The notes below the pieces were generated by a model. That model made no database searches. It was not told the origin of the DNA and saw only the letters and a list, made by a program, of their open reading frames with translations. Shown piece by piece: positions 1-7,210 of a stretch of 14,573 bases of DNA (position 1 is its first letter; the number at the start of each line of letters is the position of its first letter). Both the position numbers and the translations under genes were made by a program. This DNA comes from an uncultured bacterium. Lineage in GTDB: Bacteria > Bacillota > Clostridia > Lachnospirales > Lachnospiraceae. Location: NCBI GenBank assembly GCA_905214955.1, contig CAJMON010000073.1:1-14573 (forward strand), in the 5' to 3' direction.

Positions 1-44
1 TCCTCTGTCGTATAAATAATCATATCTGCTTTTTCTTTGTCCAT
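1..44 (-). CDS. Partial CDS at left edge, possibly RhuM-family (N-terminus only)
   Basis: Reading leftwards from an ATG at 44-42 gives an open frame of 14 codons (MDKEKADMIIYTTE) that leaves the window. A strong ribosome binding site, GGAGGAAAAT on the minus strand (60-51), lies at a normal distance upstream, so this is very likely a genuine gene start. The short stretch IIYTTE resembles the start of RhuM-family proteins (KilA-N-like, linked to virulence or phage), but 14 residues cannot establish a family. The gene lies 87 bp downstream of rlmD on the same strand. I see no terminator between them, so it could be read from the rlmD transcript or from its own promoter. Start call is good; product is only a guess. 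Confidence 0.5.
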   Translation of the reverse strand, partial: MDKEKADMIIYTTE

Positions 45-131
45 AAATTAATTTTCCTCCAAAATCAGATACATTATCAACGTGAACAATTTAAAGAATA
101 GAAATTCAACACAGCCACTATGACAAAATCA

Positions 132-1574
132 TTATTCTGCATTTTTACCATTTATAATACGATAGTAATCATCCATATCCACGCTGAGTTTTACCGTGGC
201 ATCTGGTTTTTGTTGGGACAAAAGAACAACCGTCTCCACATGCACTGTCATCGGAAACTGATCTGCGCCGCACCACTTTTTCAGCTCATACCCGTGCTCG
301 CACAGGTATTTCAAATCTCTGGCCAGGGTGGCGCTGTCGCAGCTGACATAAACGACCCGGTCAGGCTGCATGTCGGTGATGGTCTGCAGTAAGGACTCTT
401 CGCAGCCTTTTCTGGGTGGATCGACGACAATCACGTCTGCCCGTTCTTTGGTGCGTCTGTAGGATTCCGGAAGAACGTCCTCGGAGCGTCCCACATAAAA
501 CTGGGCATTTTCGATCTGGTTTAAAGCAGCATTTTTCTTCGCATCTTCAATGGCTGCCGGAATGATTTCCACGCCGGATACCTTTCTGGCGGATCGTGCC
601 AGGAACAGGGAAATAGTGCCGATTCCGCAGTACAGATCCCACACGGTCTCTTTGCCGGTAAGACCCGCATATTCCAGTGCCTTTCCGTAAAGCTTCTCTG
701 TCTGGGCCGGATTCACCTGGAAAAAGGACAAAGGCGAAATCTGATAGCGGATATCGCCGATAAAGTCCTCAATAAAATCCTGTCCCCACAGGGAAAGGAT
801 CTCTTTTCCAAGAATCACGTTGGTGCGCTCCCGGTTCACATTTAAAGTAATGCTGGTCATTCCCGGAACTCTTGAAAGCTTTTCACACAGCAGGGAGTCC
901 TGCGGGATTTTCTTTCCATTGATCACCAGACAGACCATCACCTGGCCAGTGGTAAAGCCGCAGCGAATCAGTACGTGGCGCACCAGGCCTTTTCCTGTCT
1001 CCTCATCATAGGGCTGCGCGCCGGAAGCTTCCATCCACTCCAGCACCAGATCCAGCACCTGCTCATTGACTTCCTTTCCAAGAAGGCAGTTACGGTTCTC
1101 AACGATGGTGTGGGTGCGGCCTGCATAAAAGCCGGTAACGGTCCGTCCATCCCTGCTTTTTCCAATGGGAAACTGAGCTTTGTTCCGATAGCGCCAGGGA
1201 TCTTCCATGCCGATAAAAGGCTCACGGATATTCTCCAGGAATGCCCGGTCAAATCCGCCGATGCGTTGAAGATTGTTAAAAATCTTATTTTCTTTGAAGC
1301 GCAGCTGCGCCGGATAATCCATGGCCTGAATCTGGCAGCCGCCGCACTGGCGAGCCACTGGGCACTTTGGCTCCACCCGGTCTGCGGATGGTTTTAGAAT
1401 CTTCATCAGCCTGGCATACCCATAATTTTTCTTCATCTTCATGATCTTGGCTTCGATCACGTCCCCGATCACAGCATCTTTTACAAACAGTGCAAACCCA
1501 TCCAGCTTTCCAATGCCGTTTCCCTCTGCACTCATGTCTTCTATGTTCAGCTGTACGATATCATCTTTCTTCAT
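132..1574 (-). CDS. rlmD: 23S rRNA (uracil-C5)-methyltransferase, RlmD/RlmCD type
   Basis: Predicted SAM-dependent enzyme that methylates C5 of uridine in 23S rRNA (U1939 in E. coli numbering; Gram-positive relatives can also modify U747). The 480 residues show a TRAM domain at about 1-60 and four cysteines suited to a 4Fe-4S cluster (C71, C77, C80, C163). They also contain the FQVNPxQ motif near 285-291, a SAM-binding DLYCGIGT motif near 313-320, DPPRKGC at 385-391, the catalytic cysteine in VYVSCD (C412) and the late acidic residue in HVETV (E447). After the catalytic domain there is a tail of about 25 residues, rich in D and K. The ATG is preceded by AAGGGG. It lies 60 bp downstream of the yhaM-like gene on the same strand, suggesting one transcription unit. 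Exact target uridine is not determinable from sequence alone. Confidence 0.95.
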   Translation of the reverse strand: MKKDDIVQLNIEDMSAEGNGIGKLDGFALFVKDAVIGDVIEAKIMKMKKNYGYARLMKILKPSADRVEPKCPVARQCGGCQIQAMDYPAQLRFKENKIFNNLQRIGGFDRAFLENIREPFIGMEDPWRYRNKAQFPIGKSRDGRTVTGFYAGRTHTIVENRNCLLGKEVNEQVLDLVLEWMEASGAQPYDEETGKGLVRHVLIRCGFTTGQVMVCLVINGKKIPQDSLLCEKLSRVPGMTSITLNVNRERTNVILGKEILSLWGQDFIEDFIGDIRYQISPLSFFQVNPAQTEKLYGKALEYAGLTGKETVWDLYCGIGTISLFLARSARKVSGVEIIPAAIEDAKKNAALNQIENAQFYVGRSEDVLPESYRRTKERADVIVVDPPRKGCEESLLQTITDMQPDRVVYVSCDSATLARDLKYLCEHGYELKKWCGADQFPMTVHVETVVLLSQQKPDATVKLSVDMDDYYRIINGKNAE

Positions 1575-1593
1575 GCTTTTCCCCTTAAGTCAC

Positions 1594-1614
1594 AGCGGAT
1601 ATTCGCAATCCGCT
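1594..1614 (-). other. Short hairpin between yhaM-like gene and rlmD
   Basis: The 60-bp gap between the two genes holds a perfect 7-bp inverted repeat, AGCGGAT and ATCCGCT, separated by 7 nt. No U-run follows on either strand, so it is unlikely to be an intrinsic terminator. It may be an RNA processing or stability hairpin between co-transcribed genes, or part of a small dispersed repeat. Confidence 0.4.
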
Positions 1615-1634
1615 TCGCTGCTTGCTTGATTCGT

Positions 1635-2579
1635 TTAAAACCCGGATTTCCGGATGTTGGTTTCAAAGAAACGGTTGTAACCCAGCCATTCGCTGCTCCC
1701 GCCGGACGCATTTAACGCTTCCTTAAAGGTCTCCATCTTGGCATCTGCATTGTCCGCAAAGTACAGGGCCATGGCTTCCGGAAGTGCCGGTTTCTTTGCA
1801 GAACCATACTCCAGTTCTCCGTGGTGTGCCAGAATGCAGTGTTTTAACTCTGTTGCCAGTTTTTTCGGGAAATCCGGAATCCGTCTGGCGCCTGCTCCTA
1901 CCAGCTCCACACCCATAATGATATGGCCCAGAAGCTGTCCGTCATCGGTGTAATCATTTTCCGGGAAATTGGAAAGCTCCCGGATCTTTCCGATATCATG
2001 GAACATTGCCGCACACAGAAGCAGATCCCTGTTTAGGATGGAATACTGGGATGCATAAAAATTACAGATCTTGGTCACGCTTAACGTATGCTCCAGAAGA
2101 CCGCCCACAAATCCATGATGCACACTCTTTGCAGCAGAGTGGCCTTTAAACGCTTTGATAAATGCCTCATTTTCCACAAAAAAAGAATCTGTCAGTTTTT
2201 TCAGATAAGGATTCTGAATACTGGACTCCAGTTTCATCAGCTCCTGGTACATTTCTTCAATATCCCGGCTGCTTACCGGAAGATAATCTTTTTCATCATA
2301 CTCGCCTTCTCTGGCCACCCGCACACGCTTGATGTTCAGCTGCAGGGCACCCTGAAAACTGGTTACATCCCCCACCACATCTACGTAATCCAGGGAGTCA
2401 AACTCATCAATTCCGGCGGAACCCGGATCCCAGATTTTGGCATCAATGGTGCCTGTCTTATCCTGGAGAATCACATTCTCATAGGGCTTTCCGTTTTTGG
2501 TCATGGCTGACTGTTTGAATTTACACAGATAAATATCTCCTACCCGCTCGCCTTCCCGCAGGGTTTCAATATATTTCAT
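1635..2579 (-). CDS. yhaM: 3'-5' exoribonuclease, YhaM family (OB-fold + HD domain)
   Basis: Predicted cytoplasmic 3'-to-5' exoribonuclease that trims single-stranded RNA (and possibly DNA) ends. The 314-residue length matches B. subtilis YhaM. An OB-fold nucleic-acid-binding region covers about residues 12-90 (KNGKPYENVILQDKTGTIDAKIW is typical). The HD phosphohydrolase domain follows, with metal-ligand candidates H164 (LLEHTLSV), H194-D195 (MFHDIGK), H219 (GHI), H252-H253 (LAHHGELEYGS) and D276 or D279 near the end. The ATG has AGAGGAAAA upstream. The gene is divergent from mutS2 and is followed 60 bp later by rlmD. In family members the OB domain presents RNA to the metal-dependent HD site; the role in this organism is inferred. 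Confidence 0.93.
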   Translation of the reverse strand: MKYIETLREGERVGDIYLCKFKQSAMTKNGKPYENVILQDKTGTIDAKIWDPGSAGIDEFDSLDYVDVVGDVTSFQGALQLNIKRVRVAREGEYDEKDYLPVSSRDIEEMYQELMKLESSIQNPYLKKLTDSFFVENEAFIKAFKGHSAAKSVHHGFVGGLLEHTLSVTKICNFYASQYSILNRDLLLCAAMFHDIGKIRELSNFPENDYTDDGQLLGHIIMGVELVGAGARRIPDFPKKLATELKHCILAHHGELEYGSAKKPALPEAMALYFADNADAKMETFKEALNASGGSSEWLGYNRFFETNIRKSGF

Positions 2580-2630
2580 ACAATTTTCCTCTTCTTTCTA
2601 ATCGTTGTCTTTTTCATCCTCTGCATTTTT

Positions 2631-2656
2631 CTGCCCCGATATTGGTCTCCGGGCAG
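2631..2656 (-). other. Inverted repeat in the yhaM/mutS2 divergent region (possible leader hairpin)
   Basis: CTGCCC and GGGCAG form a perfect 6-bp stem around a 14-nt loop, extendable by one pair if a G is bulged. On the minus strand it would lie in the untranslated leader of the yhaM-like gene, downstream of a possible -10 (TAAAAT, 2675-2670). No U-tract follows, so it is not a clear terminator. The remainder of 2580-2773 shows only AT-rich promoter-like sequence. Confidence 0.3.
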
Positions 2657-2747
2657 TTTACCGCGTGTTATTTTAGCAGAAATTTATGAACAATCTATGA
2701 ATGAACGAGCCATTTTCTTTTTACTTTCCTTTTTCCCAGAAATAAGG

Positions 2748-2753
2748 TAAAAT
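2748..2753 (+). promoter_or_regulatory. Possible -10 box for mutS2
   Basis: TAAAAT lies 20 bp upstream of the mutS2 ATG and fits a sigma-A -10. Only T-rich, poorly matching -35 candidates (for example TTTCCT at 2725-2730, 17 bp upstream) are present, so the promoter call is tentative. Confidence 0.35.
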
Positions 2754-2773
2754 GGGAGCGAAAGGTGGTAACT

Positions 2774-5155
2774 ATGAACGCAAAAGTTTTTAAAACATTA
2801 GAATATACAAAAATCATCGAACAGCTCACAGGATTTGCGGGTTCCATCCTGGCAAAAGAGCGGTGCCAGAATCTTCTGCCCTCCTGTGACCTTTTCGAAA
2901 TCCAGTCCATGCAGAAAGAAACCAGCGACGCTGTCAGCCGTCTGTTTCAGAAGGGAAGCATTTCCTTTCAGGGCATTTCTGACATCCGTGGCTCCTTAAA
3001 GCGCTTAGAAGTGGGAAGCATCATCAGCCCGGAAGAACTCATCCGCTGCTGCCGGATGCTGGAAATTTGCGCAAGAGTGAAAAATTATGGCCGGAGGGAT
3101 CTGGATGTAGAAGAACGGGATTCTCTGGACGGACGCTTTGATGCCCTCCAGCCCCTTGCCAATGTGGCCGCCGAGATCCGCCGCTGTCTTCCAAGCGAAG
3201 AAGAAATCAGCGATGATGCCAGTCCAGGCCTGTTAAAAGTCCGCCGCTCCATGAAAGCTGTCAATGACAAAATCCACACTCAGCTGACTTCCATGGTCAA
3301 CGGCTCCGCCAGATCTTATCTCCAGGATCCGGTGGTCACCATGCGTAACGGCCGGTACTGCCTGCCTGTAAAAGCAGAGTACAAATCCCAGGTTCCCGGC
3401 ATGATCCACGACCAGTCCTCCACCGGTTCCACTCTTTTTGTGGAACCCATGGCTGTTATCCGGCTGAACAATGACCTGCGGGAACTGGAGCTTCAGGAAG
3501 AAAAAGAAATCGAAGCTGTCCTGGCTTCCTTAAGCGCCCTGTTGGGAGACAACTTAGAAGCTCTTCACGAAGACATTGCTCTGCTGACGGATCTAGATTT
3601 TATCTTTGCCAGAGCCATGCTGTCTCGTTCCTATAACGGAAGTGAACCCATTTTCAATACCGAAGGACGCATCCACATCAAAAAAGGACGTCATCCCCTT
3701 CTGAATAAAAAAACTGTGGTTCCCATTGATATCTGGCTTGGAAAAGATTTCCGTCTGCTGATCATCACCGGTCCCAACACCGGCGGAAAAACCGTTTCCC
3801 TGAAAACCGTAGGTCTTTTTACCCTTATGGGCCAGGCCGGCCTGCACATTCCTGCTTTTGACCGTTCAGAACTTTCCGTTTTCACCCAGGTTTTTGCAGA
3901 CATCGGAGATGAACAGAGTATTGAGCAGTCTCTAAGTACCTTCTCCTCCCACATGACTTCCATCGTGTCTATTTTAAAAGAGGCTGATGAACACAGTCTA
4001 GTGCTTTTTGATGAACTGGGAGCGGGTACGGATCCTACCGAGGGAGCCGCTCTGGCCACTTCCATTCTGTCCCATCTTCATGACCGGGGCATCTGCACCA
4101 TGGCCACTACCCACTACAGTGAACTGAAGGTTTATGCCCTCACCACTCCTGGTGTGGAAAACGGCTGCTGTGAATTTGACGTGGAAACCTTACGTCCCAC
4201 TTACCGGCTGCTCATCGGTATTCCCGGAAAGAGCAACGCTTTCGCCATCTCCGGAAAGCTGGGGCTTCCGGAACCCATCATTGAGGATGCCAAAAACCGC
4301 CTCACCGAGCAGGATGAAAGCTTCGAAGATCTGTTAAGCGACCTGGAACACAGCCGTGTGACCATTGAAAAAGAAGAAGAAGAACTTGCCCGCTACAAAG
4401 AAGAAATCACTGCCCTGAAATCCCAGCTGGAACAGAAGACTGAAAAGCTCAACGACTCCAGAGAGCGGATTCTTCGTGAGGCCAACGAACAGGCCAGAAA
4501 AATCCTTCAGGACGCCAAGGATTACGCAGACCAGACTATTAAAAATTTCAACAAATATGGCAAAGCCGGCATCGATGCCAAGGCCATGGAGCAGGAACGC
4601 AGCAAGCTCCGTGATAAAATGTCTTCTGTGGAAAAGAACCTGGCGTTGAAAAATCAGAAGAAAAAGACAGGAAAAAATCTTACTGCAAAAGACCTGCGCG
4701 TTGGTGACAGCGTCAAGGTCCTCACCCTGAATCTCAACGGTACGGTAAGCACCCTTCCCAATGCTAAGGGCGATCTGTATGTTCAAATGGGCATTCTCCG
4801 CTCCCAGGTCAACATCAAAGATCTGGAAAAGATTGACGAGACCGTCATCCACGCACCTGGCATGAACAAGACCAGCAGTGGAAAAATCCGTATGTCCAAG
4901 TCTGCTTCTGTTGGTACAGAGATCAATCTTCTTGGAAAAACCGTGGATGAAGCTCTGGCAGAGCTGGACAAGTATCTGGACGATGCCTATATTGCCCACA
5001 TTCCCCAGGTCCGCGTGGTTCATGGAAAAGGAACCGGCGCCCTGCGCAAAGCCGTACACAATTATCTGCGCCGCTTAAAAACCGTGGACAATTACCGTCT
5101 GGGTGAATTTGGTGAAGGTGATGCCGGCGTCACCATTGTGGAATTTAAAAAATAA
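2774..5155 (+). CDS. mutS2: MutS2 family ATPase with C-terminal Smr domain
   Basis: MutS2 proteins are DNA- and ribosome-associated ATPases implicated in suppressing recombination and in splitting collided ribosomes. From the chosen ATG the protein is 793 residues, normal for the family. It has the MutS core, Walker A (GPNTGGKT, 333-340), Walker B (LVLFDE, 409-414), the signature GAGTDPTEG region, THYSELK near 446-452, a charged coiled coil at about 515-630, a KOW-like segment near 640-680 and a Smr domain at about 714-793 with HGKGTGALR (750-758). ATG 2774 is preferred over the in-frame GTG at 2765 because AAAGGTGG sits 5 nt before it, and the GTG would overlap that site. The LDLR motif of the Smr domain is changed to INLL (717-720), so endonuclease activity may be reduced. 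It may share a transcript with the following two-component genes, 43 bp downstream. Confidence 0.96.
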   Translation: MNAKVFKTLEYTKIIEQLTGFAGSILAKERCQNLLPSCDLFEIQSMQKETSDAVSRLFQKGSISFQGISDIRGSLKRLEVGSIISPEELIRCCRMLEICARVKNYGRRDLDVEERDSLDGRFDALQPLANVAAEIRRCLPSEEEISDDASPGLLKVRRSMKAVNDKIHTQLTSMVNGSARSYLQDPVVTMRNGRYCLPVKAEYKSQVPGMIHDQSSTGSTLFVEPMAVIRLNNDLRELELQEEKEIEAVLASLSALLGDNLEALHEDIALLTDLDFIFARAMLSRSYNGSEPIFNTEGRIHIKKGRHPLLNKKTVVPIDIWLGKDFRLLIITGPNTGGKTVSLKTVGLFTLMGQAGLHIPAFDRSELSVFTQVFADIGDEQSIEQSLSTFSSHMTSIVSILKEADEHSLVLFDELGAGTDPTEGAALATSILSHLHDRGICTMATTHYSELKVYALTTPGVENGCCEFDVETLRPTYRLLIGIPGKSNAFAISGKLGLPEPIIEDAKNRLTEQDESFEDLLSDLEHSRVTIEKEEEELARYKEEITALKSQLEQKTEKLNDSRERILREANEQARKILQDAKDYADQTIKNFNKYGKAGIDAKAMEQERSKLRDKMSSVEKNLALKNQKKKTGKNLTAKDLRVGDSVKVLTLNLNGTVSTLPNAKGDLYVQMGILRSQVNIKDLEKIDETVIHAPGMNKTSSGKIRMSKSASVGTEINLLGKTVDEALAELDKYLDDAYIAHIPQVRVVHGKGTGALRKAVHNYLRRLKTVDNYRLGEFGEGDAGVTIVEFKK

Positions 5156-5198
5156 TCTTGTGAAATTTTGAGTTCAAACATCATGGAGGAGAAACTTT

Positions 5199-5903
5199 AT
5201 GGCAGCACGTCAAAAAATCATGATTGTAGACGATGATCAGAATATTGCAGAGCTGATCTCACTCTATCTTACAAAAGAATGCTTTGACACCAGGATTGTC
5301 GGTGACGGTGAAGCCGCCCTCCGGGAATTTGACACCTTTGCCCCAAACCTGATTCTGCTGGATCTGATGCTTCCCGGTATGGACGGCTATCAAGTCTGCC
5401 GTGAGCTGCGCCAGCGCTCCAACGTACCCATTATCATGCTTTCCGCCAAAGGCGAAATCTTTGACAAGGTCTTAGGGCTGGAACTTGGAGCCGACGATTA
5501 TATCATCAAACCCTTTGATTCTAAAGAACTGGTGGCCAGAGTCAAGGCTGTGCTCCGGCGTTTTCAGCCGGAAAAAACCGGTGTTTCCAAGCCTGCCGGG
5601 AAGATCGTGGAATACCCGGATCTGGTAGTCAACCTTACCAATTATTCTGTGGTCTACTGCGGACATACCGTGGACATGCCGCCAAAGGAGCTGGAGCTTT
5701 TGTACTTCCTTGCCTCCTCGCCCAATCAGGTTTTTACCAGGGAACAGCTTCTGGACCACATCTGGGGCTATGAATACATTGGGGACACCCGGACTGTAGA
5801 CGTACACATCAAACGTCTCCGGGAAAAAATCAAAGACCGGGCCACCTGGTCCCTCGCTACCGTCTGGGGTATCGGCTACAAATTTGAGGTGAAAAGTTTA
5901 TGA
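5199..5903 (+). CDS. OmpR/PhoB-family response regulator
   Basis: A 234-residue two-domain regulator. The receiver domain (about 5-120) has the acidic pocket D11/D12, phospho-acceptor D55 in LILLDLMLPGMDG, switch serine S82 and conserved K104 in KPF. A winged-helix DNA-binding domain (about 135-232) carries typical features: PPKELELLYFLA, FTREQLLDHIWG, TRTVDVHIKRLREKI and GIGYKF. An excellent SD, GGAGGA (5185-5190), precedes the ATG. The stop overlaps the sensor-kinase start (ATGA), so translation of the pair is probably coupled. It follows mutS2 by 43 bp with no visible terminator. The signal and target genes cannot be deduced; the YycF/ResD-like architecture is generic. Confidence 0.95.
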   Translation: MAARQKIMIVDDDQNIAELISLYLTKECFDTRIVGDGEAALREFDTFAPNLILLDLMLPGMDGYQVCRELRQRSNVPIIMLSAKGEIFDKVLGLELGADDYIIKPFDSKELVARVKAVLRRFQPEKTGVSKPAGKIVEYPDLVVNLTNYSVVYCGHTVDMPPKELELLYFLASSPNQVFTREQLLDHIWGYEYIGDTRTVDVHIKRLREKIKDRATWSLATVWGIGYKFEVKSL

Positions 5904-7006
5904 AACGCTCGCTTCTGCCAAAGTTTCTCCTGATTTTCACCTGCTTTATCCTGGCCGTGTTTTTTCTTGGATCCGCTGCCGGCAGTTTTTTCGTTGACCG
6001 TTATCTGGATACTCATACCCTGGCCGCTTCTGCAGAACTTTCCAGGGAAGCCCTCCACAACAGCCTGATGAACATCTGTTACCTGGTTCTTCTTGTGGCC
6101 GTGGCTCTTTCCCTGTGCCTTCTGCTTTTCCTGTATTTCTTCTTCTGCCGTCCATTAAACAAGATTCTTCATGCGGCAGAAGAATATGCAGCTGGAAATC
6201 TGAATTACACTTTTCCCGTGAAACGCTGTGATGAGCTTGGATTTTTAGGCGCCAGCCTCCAGTACATGGCAGGGGAAATCAACAAATCCGGAGAATACCA
6301 GCGGAAATTTATTTCCAACATCTCCCATGATTTTCGTTCTCCTTTGACTTCTATCAAGGGTTATGTAGAAGCCATTTTAGACGGCACCATCCCTCCGGAA
6401 ATGCAGGAACGATATTTAAAAATCGTGGTTTCTGAGACAGAACGTCTGAACAAGCTCACCAGCGATCTGCTCACCCTTAACAACTTTGATGACAAAAAGG
6501 TACTTCTGAACCTTTCTGAATTTGACATCAACGAAGTCATCCGTGACACTGCCGCACTTTTTGAAGGCCAGTGTTCCCAGAAAGATATTTCCTTCCACTT
6601 ATCCCTGACTACCCAGGAGCTTCCGGTATATGCAGATAAGGGCCGGATTCAGCAGGTGTTGTACAATCTGGTGGACAATTCCATCAAATTCAGCTTTCCA
6701 GGATCTGTCATCTATCTGGCTGCCTCCCAGCATCATCAGAAGGTGCTGGTTTCTGTAAAAGATACTGGTGAAGGAATTCCCCCTGAAAGCATTGACAAAA
6801 TCTGGGAACGCTTTTACAAGAGGGATTCTTCCAGAGGAAAAGACAAAAAAGGAACCGGCCTTGGCCTTTCCATCACCAAAGAAATCATCCAGGCCCACAA
6901 GGAACACATCAATGTGGTCAGCACTTCCGGAACAGGAACCGAATTTACCTTTTCCCTGTCAAAGCCAAGACATACCTTGGAAGTACCCGATACCATTCTT
7001 CGATAG
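5900..7006 (+). CDS. Two-component sensor histidine kinase (HAMP, HisKA, HATPase)
   Basis: A 368-residue membrane kinase that should phosphorylate the regulator encoded just upstream. It has two hydrophobic segments (about 8-31 and 57-83), leaving only about 25 residues outside the membrane. A HAMP-like linker follows (about 84-135). The HisKA box is NISHDFRSPLTS with phospho-acceptor H143, and the ATPase domain shows an N box (NLVDNSIKF, N256/N260), DTGEGI (288-293), an F box (WERFYKRD) and GTGLGLS (318-324). The very small external loop suggests sensing within the membrane or via a partner rather than a periplasmic-type ligand domain. The ATG overlaps the regulator stop and has GAGGTG upstream. 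A strong terminator follows at 7015-7070. Specific stimulus unknown. Confidence 0.95.
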   Translation: MKRSLLPKFLLIFTCFILAVFFLGSAAGSFFVDRYLDTHTLAASAELSREALHNSLMNICYLVLLVAVALSLCLLLFLYFFFCRPLNKILHAAEEYAAGNLNYTFPVKRCDELGFLGASLQYMAGEINKSGEYQRKFISNISHDFRSPLTSIKGYVEAILDGTIPPEMQERYLKIVVSETERLNKLTSDLLTLNNFDDKKVLLNLSEFDINEVIRDTAALFEGQCSQKDISFHLSLTTQELPVYADKGRIQQVLYNLVDNSIKFSFPGSVIYLAASQHHQKVLVSVKDTGEGIPPESIDKIWERFYKRDSSRGKDKKGTGLGLSITKEIIQAHKEHINVVSTSGTGTEFTFSLSKPRHTLEVPDTILR

Positions 7007-7014
7007 AAACGTAC

Positions 7015-7070
7015 AAAAAATGCTGACAGCTTCTCAGATCTTCCCGAAAAGCTGACAGCATTTTTCTTTT
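7015..7070. terminator. Bidirectional intrinsic terminator between convergent genes
   Basis: A-run (7015-7020), 12-position stem with one A-A mismatch (5' arm 7021-7032, 3' arm 7049-7060, TGCTGACAGCTT against AAGCTGACAGCA), then TTTTTCTTTT (7061-7070). On the plus strand it ends the two-component transcript. On the minus strand the A-run becomes the U-tract, so it can also end the trmL operon after the folded element. The 16-nt loop is large but the flanking A and T runs are typical. Confidence 0.88.
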
Positions 7071-7206
7071 ACGCGGGCAACGAGCCAAAGTCCATGCTTG
7101 CTCAGGACTTGAGCAGTGCTAATCGCCAGTGGCGCTTGTTCAGCACGGACTGAAGTGGAACGTAGATGCCGCGATTACTTGAGAGACTCACAAAGCGTGT
7201 TTCTCA
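7071..7206. other. Folded intergenic element with three-way junction (candidate structured RNA or palindromic repeat)
   Basis: Complementary segments nest without conflict: CGCGGGCA (7072-7079, one bulged G) with TGCCGCG (7167-7173); ACG (7080-7082) with CGT (7161-7163); CCA (7085-7087) with TGG (7156-7158); AGTCC (7089-7093) with GGACT (7147-7151). Inside this stem are hairpin TGCTCA (7099-7104)/TGAGCA (7110-7115) and, directly abutting it, GTGCT (7116-7120)/AGCAC (7142-7146) with inner CGCC/GGCG. A separate hairpin TGAGA (7180-7184)/TCTCA (7202-7206) ends just before the trmL stop. No ORF with a ribosome binding site is seen. On the minus strand it would be the 3' untranslated region of trmL, upstream of the terminator. 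It may be a dispersed repeat or a 3'-UTR RNA; orientation is not fixed by sequence. Confidence 0.6.
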
Positions 7207-7210
7207 TAGT

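Noticed and set aside
2631..2656. Terminator in the mutS2/yhaM divergent region
   Set aside because: No U-tract follows the hairpin and the flanking genes both start here rather than end.
2765..2773. Earlier GTG start for mutS2
   Set aside because: The GTG overlaps the AAAGGTGG ribosome binding site that correctly serves the ATG at 2774.
4334..5059. Long open frame (241 codons) on the minus strand inside mutS2
   Set aside because: Lies fully within the strongly supported mutS2 gene in antisense, has no ribosome binding site and no recognisable domain.
7071..7206. CRISPR array or tRNA in the folded element
   Set aside because: No regularly spaced direct repeats, and the junction lacks T-loop, anticodon and acceptor features.
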